A DNA stretch of 49,154 bases, from the NCBI GenBank assembly GCA_036401895.1, contig DASWTW010000239.1:1-49154 (forward strand), written 5' to 3'. The position numbers and the translations under genes were made by a program. The DNA comes from LB3-1 sp036401895 (lineage in GTDB: Bacteria > Chloroflexota > Chloroflexia > Chloroflexales > Kallotenuaceae). Every line of letters begins with the position of its first letter. Position 1 is the stretch's first letter. The notes beneath the pieces are model-generated. The model worked only from the letters and a program-made list of their open reading frames with translations, did not search any database and had not been told where the DNA came from. Shown in pieces: positions 31,278 through 38,361 of this stretch.

Positions 31278-32615
31278 TTAGTGCAGCGGGCCGGCCTGAT
31301 GCAGCACCAGACCCGGCACGGCCTGCGTCGGATGGATCTCCGTGTAGAGCGTCGGCGTCCAGCCTACGTCGCTGCCAAGATCGGGATCGTTGACGGCATT
31401 GTAGGCGGCCAGCACATCGACCCGGTTATGCGCTGAGCGACCGTTGACAAAGGTTCCTTCGACGTGGATCGCGGTGCCGTTGAAGCGCCGAATAAAGCGA
31501 TCGGGCGTCACGCCGCTGGTCTCGAAGTAGTTGTTCTGCGCGTAGATCTGCGACTCGAAGCCCACGCCCCAGCTATACACGTAGCTCGCGGCGTCGGGGA
31601 TGATGTAGTAGTTGTTGTACACATGTACCTGGCCGAAGCGGACGCGCGGCGCGCGCTGCCCCACATTGGCGAACAGGTTGTGATGTACCGTCACCCGCAG
31701 CTTGCCGCGATCGCTGGTGGGCGAGCCGGGCGTGCCGGGATTATCCGTCGAGCCGATCAGCATGGTCTTGTCGTGATCCGTGAAGCGATTCCAGGAGACC
31801 GTCACCAGATCTGAGCCGCGCGTGATGTCCAGCGCCCCGTCGTGTACCTGGTAGGGCCGATCGAAGTAGAGCGGCTGGCTGCTGTCGGGATTGTCGCCGT
31901 CGTTGAAGGCGTTGTGATCGGCCCAGACGTGCGTGGCGGTCGTCAGCGAGATGTTGTCGTAGGCCGAGTTCCAGTTGCCGGTGCTGCCGTCGGTTGGGTC
32001 CCACACCGGGAAGCAATCGTACGCGTCCTGGAAGGTGATGTTGCGAATGATCACGTTATCGACGCGATCCACGATCAGGTTGGCGCCCACGATGCGCGCA
32101 TCTTCCAGCCCGATCAAGGTCGTGTTCGAGCCGACGACGATGCGAATCCGCGCTGCCTGGTTGCGCGCCGCCGCCTGCCGGGCGGTCTCAAGCGGTCCGC
32201 TAGGCCGGGTTGTGCGGCCCCAGGTGGCAGGATCGTAGGCTTGCAGATACGCCTGGAGGCTGTAGCCGGTGCCCGCCGCGTAGTCGTCGCAGCTCAGCGG
32301 CTGGTTGTTGTCGTCGACATTCGCGTCGATCGTGCCCTGGACATAGATGATCTTGGGTGTGGAGCCGCCGGTAGCCAGCGCCGCTACCAGCTCCTGGCGA
32401 TTGGCGACGGTGTAAACATGCGCCGCGTCGGCGCTGGCACCGCCGGTGGTGCCGGGCTGGCCCAGATTATTGGTGCCGAATGCCGCCCAGCCGTCGTCGA
32501 CTGCGAGCGTCTGCCGCCCGAGATCCTGAAGGTCGTGCGCCGTTGCAGCCGGTATGCCCAGGCTCAAACTGGCGATCAAACCTCCGGCGGCGAAGAGTGT
32601 GCTCAAGACTCGCAT
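31278..32615 (-). CDS. secreted PL1-family pectate lyase
   Basis: A 445-residue secreted polysaccharide lyase that cleaves polygalacturonate by beta-elimination. The signal peptide is MRVLSTLFAAGGLIASLSLG, ending near ATAHD. The body is a right-handed beta-helix. Key PL1 motifs are IRNITFQDAYDCFP, then VWADHNAFNDGD (the vWiDH motif) and the catalytic-arginine block RAPRVRFGQVHVYNNYY. Acidic residues around TRGSDLVTVSWNRFTDHDK fit calcium binding. The ATG at 32615 has AAGGAG upstream. The promoter found is about 330 bp upstream, which gives a long leader. It is divergent from the AEC permease. Confidence 0.93.
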   Translation of the reverse strand: MRVLSTLFAAGGLIASLSLGIPAATAHDLQDLGRQTLAVDDGWAAFGTNNLGQPGTTGGASADAAHVYTVANRQELVAALATGGSTPKIIYVQGTIDANVDDNNQPLSCDDYAAGTGYSLQAYLQAYDPATWGRTTRPSGPLETARQAAARNQAARIRIVVGSNTTLIGLEDARIVGANLIVDRVDNVIIRNITFQDAYDCFPVWDPTDGSTGNWNSAYDNISLTTATHVWADHNAFNDGDNPDSSQPLYFDRPYQVHDGALDITRGSDLVTVSWNRFTDHDKTMLIGSTDNPGTPGSPTSDRGKLRVTVHHNLFANVGQRAPRVRFGQVHVYNNYYIIPDAASYVYSWGVGFESQIYAQNNYFETSGVTPDRFIRRFNGTAIHVEGTFVNGRSAHNRVDVLAAYNAVNDPDLGSDVGWTPTLYTEIHPTQAVPGLVLHQAGPLH

Positions 32616-32942
32616 GGTCTGGTGCTCCTTCTGTGAGACTGGCCTGGCAGTACGTCGCCAGGGAAGAACAACCTGCGTGGTGGTCGAAACATCCTACCTT
32701 CAAAGGCAGGCCCGTCTGGCCGTGGTTGTGAGAAGGTGCGTCGTGTGCCATCGCTACGATGTCTTACTGCCTTGTGCAACATCGCCTCTCCTGGAGGCAG
32801 AGCTACTACTTCGCTTGAGCCATATCTATTTCGCTTGCGATCGATAATGCCCGGTATCAGATTGTAGGAGGAGAGCCAGGAAATACGCTGCCAGGTAGTC
32901 AGGCTGTATAAGCTTAGAACAATTGCTAGAGCGTCGTGGGAT
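32616..32942 (-). promoter_or_regulatory. long 5' leader of the pectate lyase gene
   Basis: The promoter at 32945-32972 would give an mRNA with an untranslated leader of about 320 bases. I see no open reading frame that looks real and no riboswitch family that I can name. Several short inverted repeats exist (for example around CTGGCGACGTACTGCCAG, minus strand, about 32643-32660). An RNA-level control element is possible but not shown. Confidence 0.35.
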
Positions 32943-32972
32943 ATATTATATATAATATTCGAAGTCTGTCAA
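32943..32972 (-). promoter_or_regulatory. pectate lyase promoter with overlapping palindrome
   Basis: On the minus strand TTGACA (32972-32967) and TATAAT (32950-32945) are separated by 16 bp. The perfect palindrome ATATTATATATAATAT (32943-32958) covers the -10 box. A protein bound there would block RNA polymerase. Its core matches the palindrome at 33017-33035 over 15 of 16 positions. Confidence 0.75.
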
Positions 32973-32999
32973 CTCATGATATACAGCTTATAATTCCGG

Positions 33000-33035
33000 T
33001 TGACACTCCTGCGCTAATTATATATGATATATAAT
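33000..33035 (+). promoter_or_regulatory. AEC permease promoter with overlapping palindrome
   Basis: TTGACA (33000-33005), a 17-bp spacer and TATGAT (33023-33028) form a near-consensus promoter. The perfect palindrome ATTATATATGATATATAAT (33017-33035) covers the -10 box and the probable start site. The gene starts at 33104, so the leader is about 70 bp. The site is the twin of the one over the pectate lyase promoter. Confidence 0.78.
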
Positions 33036-33103
33036 CAATAAAGAAAGTGGAAGATTGCTACCCAAGGCGCTGCTTCCCTTTTTCTAAGCGTCGGATAGTA
33101 TAG

Positions 33104-34036
33104 ATGTTCACACTATTACTCCAGGTTTTTAGCGAGGTCGTGCTACCGATCGTGGTGATCACCGGGGTCGGGTATTTCCTTGAGGGCGCGTTTCCCCTCG
33201 ACGCTCGCACGCTCAACCGGGTAAGCCTCTATGGTCTCAGCCCGTGTCTGCTGTTTGTCACGCTGCTGCGCACCGAGATCAACGGCGCCGAGGCGCTACG
33301 CTTGTCGCTGCTGATGCTGCTGGTCTGTATCGCGATGTGTATCTGCGCCTATGTGATCGCGCGGGCGATGGGCCTGAACTCGACCGAGCGCAGCGGCTTT
33401 ATGCTGGCCTCGACCTTTATGAACTCCGGCAACTACGGCCTGCCCGCAACCCGCTTTGCGTTCGGCGATGTCGGCTTTCAGTACGCGGTGATCGGCTATC
33501 TGACGCAGGCGTTTCTCTCACAAACCATGGCCGTGTATGTCGCGTCGAGCGGCGGCGGCAATCGACGGGCGGCGCTGACGCAGGTGCTGAAGATGCCGAT
33601 GCTCTACGCGGCCGTGCTGGCGATCCTGCTGCGGTTACTGGGCGTGCCGCTCGACGAAAGCAACGGCTTTGTCGCGGCTGGTCTGTATCGCGGTCTGCGC
33701 TTGCTGGCCGACGCCACGCTGCCGTTTCTGCTGCTGATCCTGGGCATGCAGCTGCGGCGCCGCAAGCCGCTGGGCTCGTTTGGCCCGCTGGGCACCGCGA
33801 CAATGCTGCGGCTGGTGGCCTCGATCCCGATCGCCTTTGGTGTGGCGTATCTGCTGGGCTTGAGCGATCTGGCGCTGCGCGTGGGCGTTATGCAGGCGGC
33901 CATGCCGACGGCGGTCAACACCACGATTCTGGCGCTGGAGTTCGACACCTGGCCGCACTTCGTCAGCAACGTCGTCGTAGCGACGACGGTCGGCAGTTTG
34001 CTGACGCTGACGGTGCTGGTGGTTTTTTTACGCTAA
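33104..34036 (+). CDS. AEC (auxin efflux carrier)-family transporter
   Basis: A 310-residue inner-membrane protein with about ten helices in two inverted halves. Typical family regions are VVITGVGYFLEGAFPLDART, the break helix FMNSGNYGLPATRFAFGDVG and the second-half counterpart VMQAAMPTAVNTTILALEFD. AEC proteins move organic acids such as malate or other carboxylates. In this locus it may carry uronates or their oxidation products, but that is inference. It is the first gene of the plus-strand uronate cluster, behind a strong promoter, and is closed by an intrinsic terminator directly at its stop. The ATG at 33104 has only a weak ribosome site. Confidence 0.9.
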   Translation: MFTLLLQVFSEVVLPIVVITGVGYFLEGAFPLDARTLNRVSLYGLSPCLLFVTLLRTEINGAEALRLSLLMLLVCIAMCICAYVIARAMGLNSTERSGFMLASTFMNSGNYGLPATRFAFGDVGFQYAVIGYLTQAFLSQTMAVYVASSGGGNRRAALTQVLKMPMLYAAVLAILLRLLGVPLDESNGFVAAGLYRGLRLLADATLPFLLLILGMQLRRRKPLGSFGPLGTATMLRLVASIPIAFGVAYLLGLSDLALRVGVMQAAMPTAVNTTILALEFDTWPHFVSNVVVATTVGSLLTLTVLVVFLR

Positions 34037-34059
34037 GCCGCTTCAAAAGCGGCTTTTTT
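34035..34059 (+). terminator. intrinsic terminator after the AEC gene
   Basis: AAGCCGCTT (34035-34043), loop CAA, and AAGCGGCTT (34047-34055) are followed by a T-run through 34059. The stem overlaps the TAA stop codon (34034-34036). It separates the AEC transcript from the downstream uxaE-uxaC genes. Confidence 0.92.
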
Positions 34060-34124
34060 GCTCGCCTGGAACACGGGATCGTCGTCGGATTTTGGCATGT
34101 TAGTTGCTGCGTTTTTTCTTGGAT

Positions 34125-34139
34125 TTGACATGTAACATG
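34125..34139. promoter_or_regulatory. candidate operator upstream of uxaE
   Basis: TTGACATGTAACATG spans 34125-34139 and contains the palindrome CATGTAACATG (34129-34139), identical to the one in the ABC promoter. TTGACA could also be a -35 box, but no good -10 box lies 16-18 bp downstream. The uxaE start codon is 122 bp away. Confidence 0.6.
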
Positions 34140-34260
34140 TTAGTAGCCGGTCCTGGCTACGCTGCAAACTGATCCGCTCTTGAGCACGGAGGCGAGCCGA
34201 ACGATCGCGCCGCAATCTTTGATCCTCCGCTGCTTGCTCCCCTATCCGCGAGGAGGCGGT

Positions 34261-35781
34261 ATGAACCAAACGCAAGTCGTATCTACCTTAGCTTCGATCG
34301 ACCGCTTGAACATCGCGCCGCGCTCACTGGTTGCCGACAACGGCGTGGAGTACGCGCTGGCGCAGGGCGATGGAGCCCGGCAATTTGTGGCCCTGGCCGC
34401 CGACGAATCCTTGCTGCAAGACTTCGAGGGCCAGCGCTCGGAGCACGACGGCGGCGTGCTGCTGGTTGGCCCGTGCAGCGCGCACAACGCCGCCGCACTT
34501 CGCGATCGGCTCCCCTGGCTGCGACCACGAACGCTCGGCCTGCAAACATCGGCGGGCATGGGCGACCGGCTGGGATTGGCGACACCCGGCCATGTCCAGG
34601 CGATGCGCGCGGCCGGCCAGGGCATCGCGCCGATCTTTCCGCAGCAGTCGATCCGCGAGATGAACCGCACGCATCGCACGGCCCAGCAGGTGATGGACGA
34701 TGCGATCTGGGGCATTTTCGCCGAGGGCTGGCGCGACGGCTTTGGCGCCGACGCCGATCATCTCAAGACGCCCGCCGACATCGATACCTGCGTCGCGGCA
34801 GGCTACACCTTCTTCACCATCGATCCCGGCGAGCACGTCGACGATCGCGCGGAGTCGGCCGATGCCGCCGAGCTGCGCCAGTTGTTCGAAGCTCTGCCCT
34901 GGACGCAGCTTGAGGACTCGCCCGATGCGGCGCTGAGTCGCTACGGCAATCTATCGCTGTCGATCGAAGACCATACGATCGCGTTTGACGAGACGGCGGC
35001 GATGCGCGCGGCGGCCAAGTACGGCCGGGCGATCGCGCATGTGGCGCACATGTATCGTCATCTGCAAACGGTCAGCGGCGATCGGCAGAGCGAGCTTGAG
35101 GTTTCGGTTGACGAGACCGAGCATGTGACCAGCCATGCCGAGCATGTGTATATCGCCTCGGAGCTGCGGCGGCTGGGCGTGCGCTGGGTCAGCCTCGCGC
35201 CGCGCTACATCGGCCGCTTCGAGAAAGGCGTCGACTATATCGGCGACCTGGGCGCGTTCGAAGACGATTTTGCGGTCCACGCCGCGATCGCGCGTCACTA
35301 CGGGCCGTACAAGCTCAGCCTGCACTCGGGCTCGGACAAGTTCAGCGTGTATCCGATCGCCATGCGCCAGACGCGTGGGCTGGTGCATCTCAAGACCGCC
35401 GGCACCAGCTATCTTGAGGCGCTGCGCACGATCGCCGCGCTCGATCCGGCCTTGTTCCGCGAGATCTATGTTTTCGCCCGCGAGCGCTACGAGACCGACA
35501 AGGCCAGCTACCATGTCTCGGCCGAGCTGGATCGCGCGCCGTTGCCCGAAGATGTGACCGACGCCGAGCTGCCCGAGCTGCTGAGCCAGTTCGATGCGCG
35601 CGAGATCTTTCATGTCACCTTTGGCTCGGTGCTGACCACGCGAACGGAGCAGGGCGGCTGGCTCTTCTACGATCGCTTCATGGCACTGCTGCGCGATCAT
35701 CCCGAAGCCTACGCCAAAAATCTCGAAGCGCATTTCGTGCGGCATCTTCAGCCATTCGAGACGCAGCAGGCCACGGCCTAA
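34261..35781 (+). CDS. uxaE: tagaturonate epimerase
   Basis: A 506-residue cytoplasmic enzyme of the UxaE family, which epimerises D-tagaturonate at C4 to D-fructuronate. This lets galacturonate enter the glucuronate branch. Recognisable blocks are GFGADADHLKTPADIDTCVA, then TFFTIDPGEHVDD and the later DETEHVTSHAEHVYIASEL. Next come KLSLHSGSDKFSVYPIAM and LVHLKTAGTSYLEALRTIAA. His and Asp/Glu residues in these blocks are the likely metal ligands. The length fits the family. GAGGAGG precedes the ATG at 34261. uxaC follows after 18 bp, so they form one operon. Confidence 0.92.
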   Translation: MNQTQVVSTLASIDRLNIAPRSLVADNGVEYALAQGDGARQFVALAADESLLQDFEGQRSEHDGGVLLVGPCSAHNAAALRDRLPWLRPRTLGLQTSAGMGDRLGLATPGHVQAMRAAGQGIAPIFPQQSIREMNRTHRTAQQVMDDAIWGIFAEGWRDGFGADADHLKTPADIDTCVAAGYTFFTIDPGEHVDDRAESADAAELRQLFEALPWTQLEDSPDAALSRYGNLSLSIEDHTIAFDETAAMRAAAKYGRAIAHVAHMYRHLQTVSGDRQSELEVSVDETEHVTSHAEHVYIASELRRLGVRWVSLAPRYIGRFEKGVDYIGDLGAFEDDFAVHAAIARHYGPYKLSLHSGSDKFSVYPIAMRQTRGLVHLKTAGTSYLEALRTIAALDPALFREIYVFARERYETDKASYHVSAELDRAPLPEDVTDAELPELLSQFDAREIFHVTFGSVLTTRTEQGGWLFYDRFMALLRDHPEAYAKNLEAHFVRHLQPFETQQATA

Positions 35782-35799
35782 GCTCAGGAGGAGGATGCA

Positions 35800-37230
35800 A
35801 TGATTGCTCACAGATGGGCGCTGTCGCCCGACCGCTGCTTCGATCCGAATCCGGCGCAGCGCGAGCTGGCGCGGCAGCTCTACACCTCGGTCAAAGATCT
35901 GCCGCTGGTCTGCCCGCACGGCCACGTCCCGCCCGCCCTGCTCGCCGATCCCAACGCCCGCTTTGGCTCGCCCGCCGATCTATTCATCATTCCTGATCAC
36001 TACGTGTTTCGCATGCTCTACAGCCAGGGTGTCACGATGGAAGCTCTGGGCGTGCCCACGCAGGACGGCGCGGCGGTCGAGACCGATCACCGCAAGATCT
36101 GGCAGCGCTTCGCCGAGCATTTTCATCTGTTTCGCGGCACGCCGACCGGTCTGTGGCTGACGGATGAGCTGATCAATGTGTTCGGCGTGGACGAGCCGCT
36201 CAACGGCGACAGCGCCCGGCGCATCTACGATCATCTAGAGGCACAGCTAGCTAAGCCGGAGTTTGCGCCGCGCGCGCTGCTCAAGCAGTTCAACATCGAG
36301 GTTTTATGTACCACCGACGCGGCCACGGATCAGCTAGAAGATCACCGGCGGCTGCACGATGAAGGATTAAACCTGATTCGGCCAACGTTCCGCCCGGATG
36401 CCGTGGTGAATCTCAACGCCGCCGGCTGGCGCGCCAACATCGACAAGCTCGGCCAGGTGTCGGGCGGCGAGATCGGCAGCTACGCGGCGTTCATCCAGGC
36501 GCTGGAGTCGCGCCGCGCCTTCTTCAAGCAGCTGGGCGCGACGGCAACCGATCACGCGGCGGTGACGGCGCATACCGAGCGTTTGTCGCAGCACGAGGCC
36601 GAGACGATCTTCAATCGCGCGCTGGCCGGCGAGACCAGCGAGGAAGACGCGGCTCGCTTTACCGCGCATATGCTGATCGAGATGGCGCGCATGAGCGTCG
36701 AAGACGGCCTGGTGATGCAGCTGCATGTCGGCAGCGTGCGCAACCACAACGATCGCATCGCGCAGCGCTTCGGCCTGGATAAAGGCGCGGACATTCCCAC
36801 GCGCACCGACTGGACCAACGGACTGCGCGCGCTGCTCAACGCCTACGGCAACGACCGACGCCTACAGCTGATCCTGTTCACGCTCGACGAGAGCACGTAC
36901 AGCCGCGAGCTGGCGCCACTGGCCGGACATTATCCCGCGCTGCTGCTCGGCCCGCCGTGGTGGTTCTTCGACAGCGTGAACGGCATGCGCCGCTACCTGG
37001 ATCTCGTGATCGAAACTGCGGGCGTGTACAACACCGCCGGCTTCAACGACGACACGCGCGCCTTCGCCTCGATTCCGTCGCGCCATGACGTGTGGCGCCG
37101 CGTGACCTGCAACTGGACGGCCGGGCTGGCGGCGCAGGGATTGATCTCCGAAGACGACGCGTTCGAGATGGCACAGGACTTCGCGTATCGTCTGGCGAAG
37201 CGCGCGTACAGGCTGGACGGAAGAACCTAG
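35800..37230 (+). CDS. uxaC: uronate (glucuronate/galacturonate) isomerase
   Basis: A 476-residue member of the amidohydrolase superfamily. It converts D-galacturonate to D-tagaturonate and D-glucuronate to D-fructuronate. The metal motif CPHGHVPPALLADP (His-x-His) lies near residue 38. Other blocks are HYVFRMLYSQGVTMEALGVP, then FNIEVLCTTDAATDQLEDHR and VMQLHVGSVRNHNDRIAQRF. The late GPPWWFFDSVNGMRRYLDLV is highly typical. AGGAGGAGG precedes the ATG at 35800. The last three codons, AGA ACC TAG, are part of a repeat, and the same repeat ends the KaiC-like gene. A 240-bp repeat-rich gap separates it from uxuB. Confidence 0.96.
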   Translation: MIAHRWALSPDRCFDPNPAQRELARQLYTSVKDLPLVCPHGHVPPALLADPNARFGSPADLFIIPDHYVFRMLYSQGVTMEALGVPTQDGAAVETDHRKIWQRFAEHFHLFRGTPTGLWLTDELINVFGVDEPLNGDSARRIYDHLEAQLAKPEFAPRALLKQFNIEVLCTTDAATDQLEDHRRLHDEGLNLIRPTFRPDAVVNLNAAGWRANIDKLGQVSGGEIGSYAAFIQALESRRAFFKQLGATATDHAAVTAHTERLSQHEAETIFNRALAGETSEEDAARFTAHMLIEMARMSVEDGLVMQLHVGSVRNHNDRIAQRFGLDKGADIPTRTDWTNGLRALLNAYGNDRRLQLILFTLDESTYSRELAPLAGHYPALLLGPPWWFFDSVNGMRRYLDLVIETAGVYNTAGFNDDTRAFASIPSRHDVWRRVTCNWTAGLAAQGLISEDDAFEMAQDFAYRLAKRAYRLDGRT

Positions 37231-37274
37231 AACCTAGAACCTAGAACCTAAAGAACCTAGAACCTAAAGAACAA
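37221..37274. repeat. tandem GAACCTA repeat at the 3' end of uxaC
   Basis: AAGAACCTAG and further GAACCTA units, interrupted by AAAGAACCTA, repeat from 37221 to about 37274. The first unit supplies the uxaC stop codon. The element resembles that at 11423-11470. Confidence 0.8.
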
Positions 37275-37335
37275 AAAGCAAGTACCTCCATTCCCCCTCG
37301 CCTACGGCAACCGAGGCTGAAGCCAGCCGAGGTTT

Positions 37336-37360
37336 GGGGCAGGGGGCTAGGGGGTGAGGG
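37336..37360 (+). other. G-quadruplex-type motif
   Basis: Four G-runs (GGGG at 37336, GGGGG at 37342, GGGGG at 37350, GGG at 37358) are separated by short loops CA, CTA and TGA. On the plus strand this fits a G-quadruplex consensus. The related C-rich pattern is a known kind of intergenic repeat in Chloroflexota genomes, as far as I recall. Confidence 0.6.
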
Positions 37361-37374
37361 CCTGATCAAAAGAT

Positions 37375-37462
37375 CAGAAGAACGAAGGAACAAAAGGCTG
37401 ATCGCTTGTTTTTGGCTCTTCCTTGTTCCCTGGTTTCCTTGTTCCTTTGTTCCTTACTCAAG
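37375..37462. repeat. dispersed GAACAAAGG inverted repeat upstream of uxuB
   Basis: GAACGAAGGAACAAAAGG (about 37380-37397) is followed by CTTCCTTGTTCCCTGG and CCTTGTTCCTTTGTTCC (to about 37454), largely complementary to the first half. It ends just before the uxuB Shine-Dalgarno. It is the same element type as near 12,480, 16,515 and 27,454. Confidence 0.7.
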
Positions 37463-37470
37463 GATACGCT

Positions 37471-38313
37471 ATGGCAAGTAACCTAACCGAGCTATTTAGC
37501 CTCAACGGCCAGGTGGCGATCGTGACGGGCGGCACCGGCGTGCTGGGCGGCGCGATGGCGCAGGGCCTGGCGCAGGCTGGCGCGCGCGTCGGGATTTTGG
37601 GCCGTCGTCGGGAGCGTGCCGAGGCGGTCGTGGCCGAGATCGAGCGGGCCGGTGGTCAGGCGATGGCATTGCCCGCCGATGTCATGGATCAGGCGCAGCT
37701 TGAGGCGGCGCGCGCGGCAGTGCTGGAGCGCTGGGGCCGCATCGATATTCTAGTCAACGCGGCGGGCGGCAACGTTCCGGCTGCGACCCTGAGCCCCGAT
37801 CGCACGTTCTGGGATCTGCCCCGAGAAGCCTTCGCGCAGGTCTTTGAGCTGAATTTGCTCGGCACGCTGCTGCCCAGCCAGATCTTCGGCGCGGCGATGA
37901 TCCAGCCACGCGGCGACGAGCCGGCGCACGGCTGCATCGTCAATATCTCGTCGATGGCGGCGCAGCGCGCGATCACGCGGGTCGTCGGCTACGGGGCGGC
38001 CAAGTCGGCGGTAGACAACTTCACGCGCTGGCTGGCGGTCGAGCTAGGACGATCCTACGGCGCGGGTATGCGCGTGAATGCGATCGCGCCCGGCTTTTTC
38101 ATCGGCGAGCAAAATCGCGATCTGCTGCTTCAGCCTGACGGCAGCCTGACGGCGCGCGGCCAGACGATTATCGATCACACGCCCGCCGGACGTTTCGGTG
38201 AGCCGGGTGAGCTGATCAGCACCCTGATCTGGCTGTGCAGCCCCGGCGCGCGCTTCGTCAACGGCGTGGTCGTGCCCGTCGACGGCGGCTTCTCGGCATT
38301 TAGCGGCGTGTAA
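37471..38313 (+). CDS. uxuB: SDR-type fructuronate reductase (D-mannonate oxidoreductase)
   Basis: A 280-residue short-chain dehydrogenase. The cofactor motif is TGGTGVLGG (about 19-27), the strand motif is NAAGG, and the catalytic residues are Ser160 or Ser161 in NISSM, Tyr174 and Lys178 in GYGAAKSA. Its length and the insert NVPAATLSPDRTFWDLPREA match the SDR form of D-mannonate oxidoreductase rather than the unrelated long-chain enterobacterial UxuB. It would reduce D-fructuronate to D-mannonate with NAD(P)H. The ATG at 37471 has AAGGA upstream. The location after uxaE and uxaC fits the pathway. A gluconate-type 5-dehydrogenase would be the alternative reading. Confidence 0.85.
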   Translation: MASNLTELFSLNGQVAIVTGGTGVLGGAMAQGLAQAGARVGILGRRRERAEAVVAEIERAGGQAMALPADVMDQAQLEAARAAVLERWGRIDILVNAAGGNVPAATLSPDRTFWDLPREAFAQVFELNLLGTLLPSQIFGAAMIQPRGDEPAHGCIVNISSMAAQRAITRVVGYGAAKSAVDNFTRWLAVELGRSYGAGMRVNAIAPGFFIGEQNRDLLLQPDGSLTARGQTIIDHTPAGRFGEPGELISTLIWLCSPGARFVNGVVVPVDGGFSAFSGV

Positions 38314-38361
38314 TAGCACGGAGATCGGCGTAAGCTGGCCGATTCCCGCAAGGAGCGAGCT

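Noticed and set aside
34125..34160. Complete sigma70 promoter starting with TTGACA at 34125
   Set aside because: No acceptable -10 hexamer occurs 16-18 bp downstream, so only the palindrome is reported.
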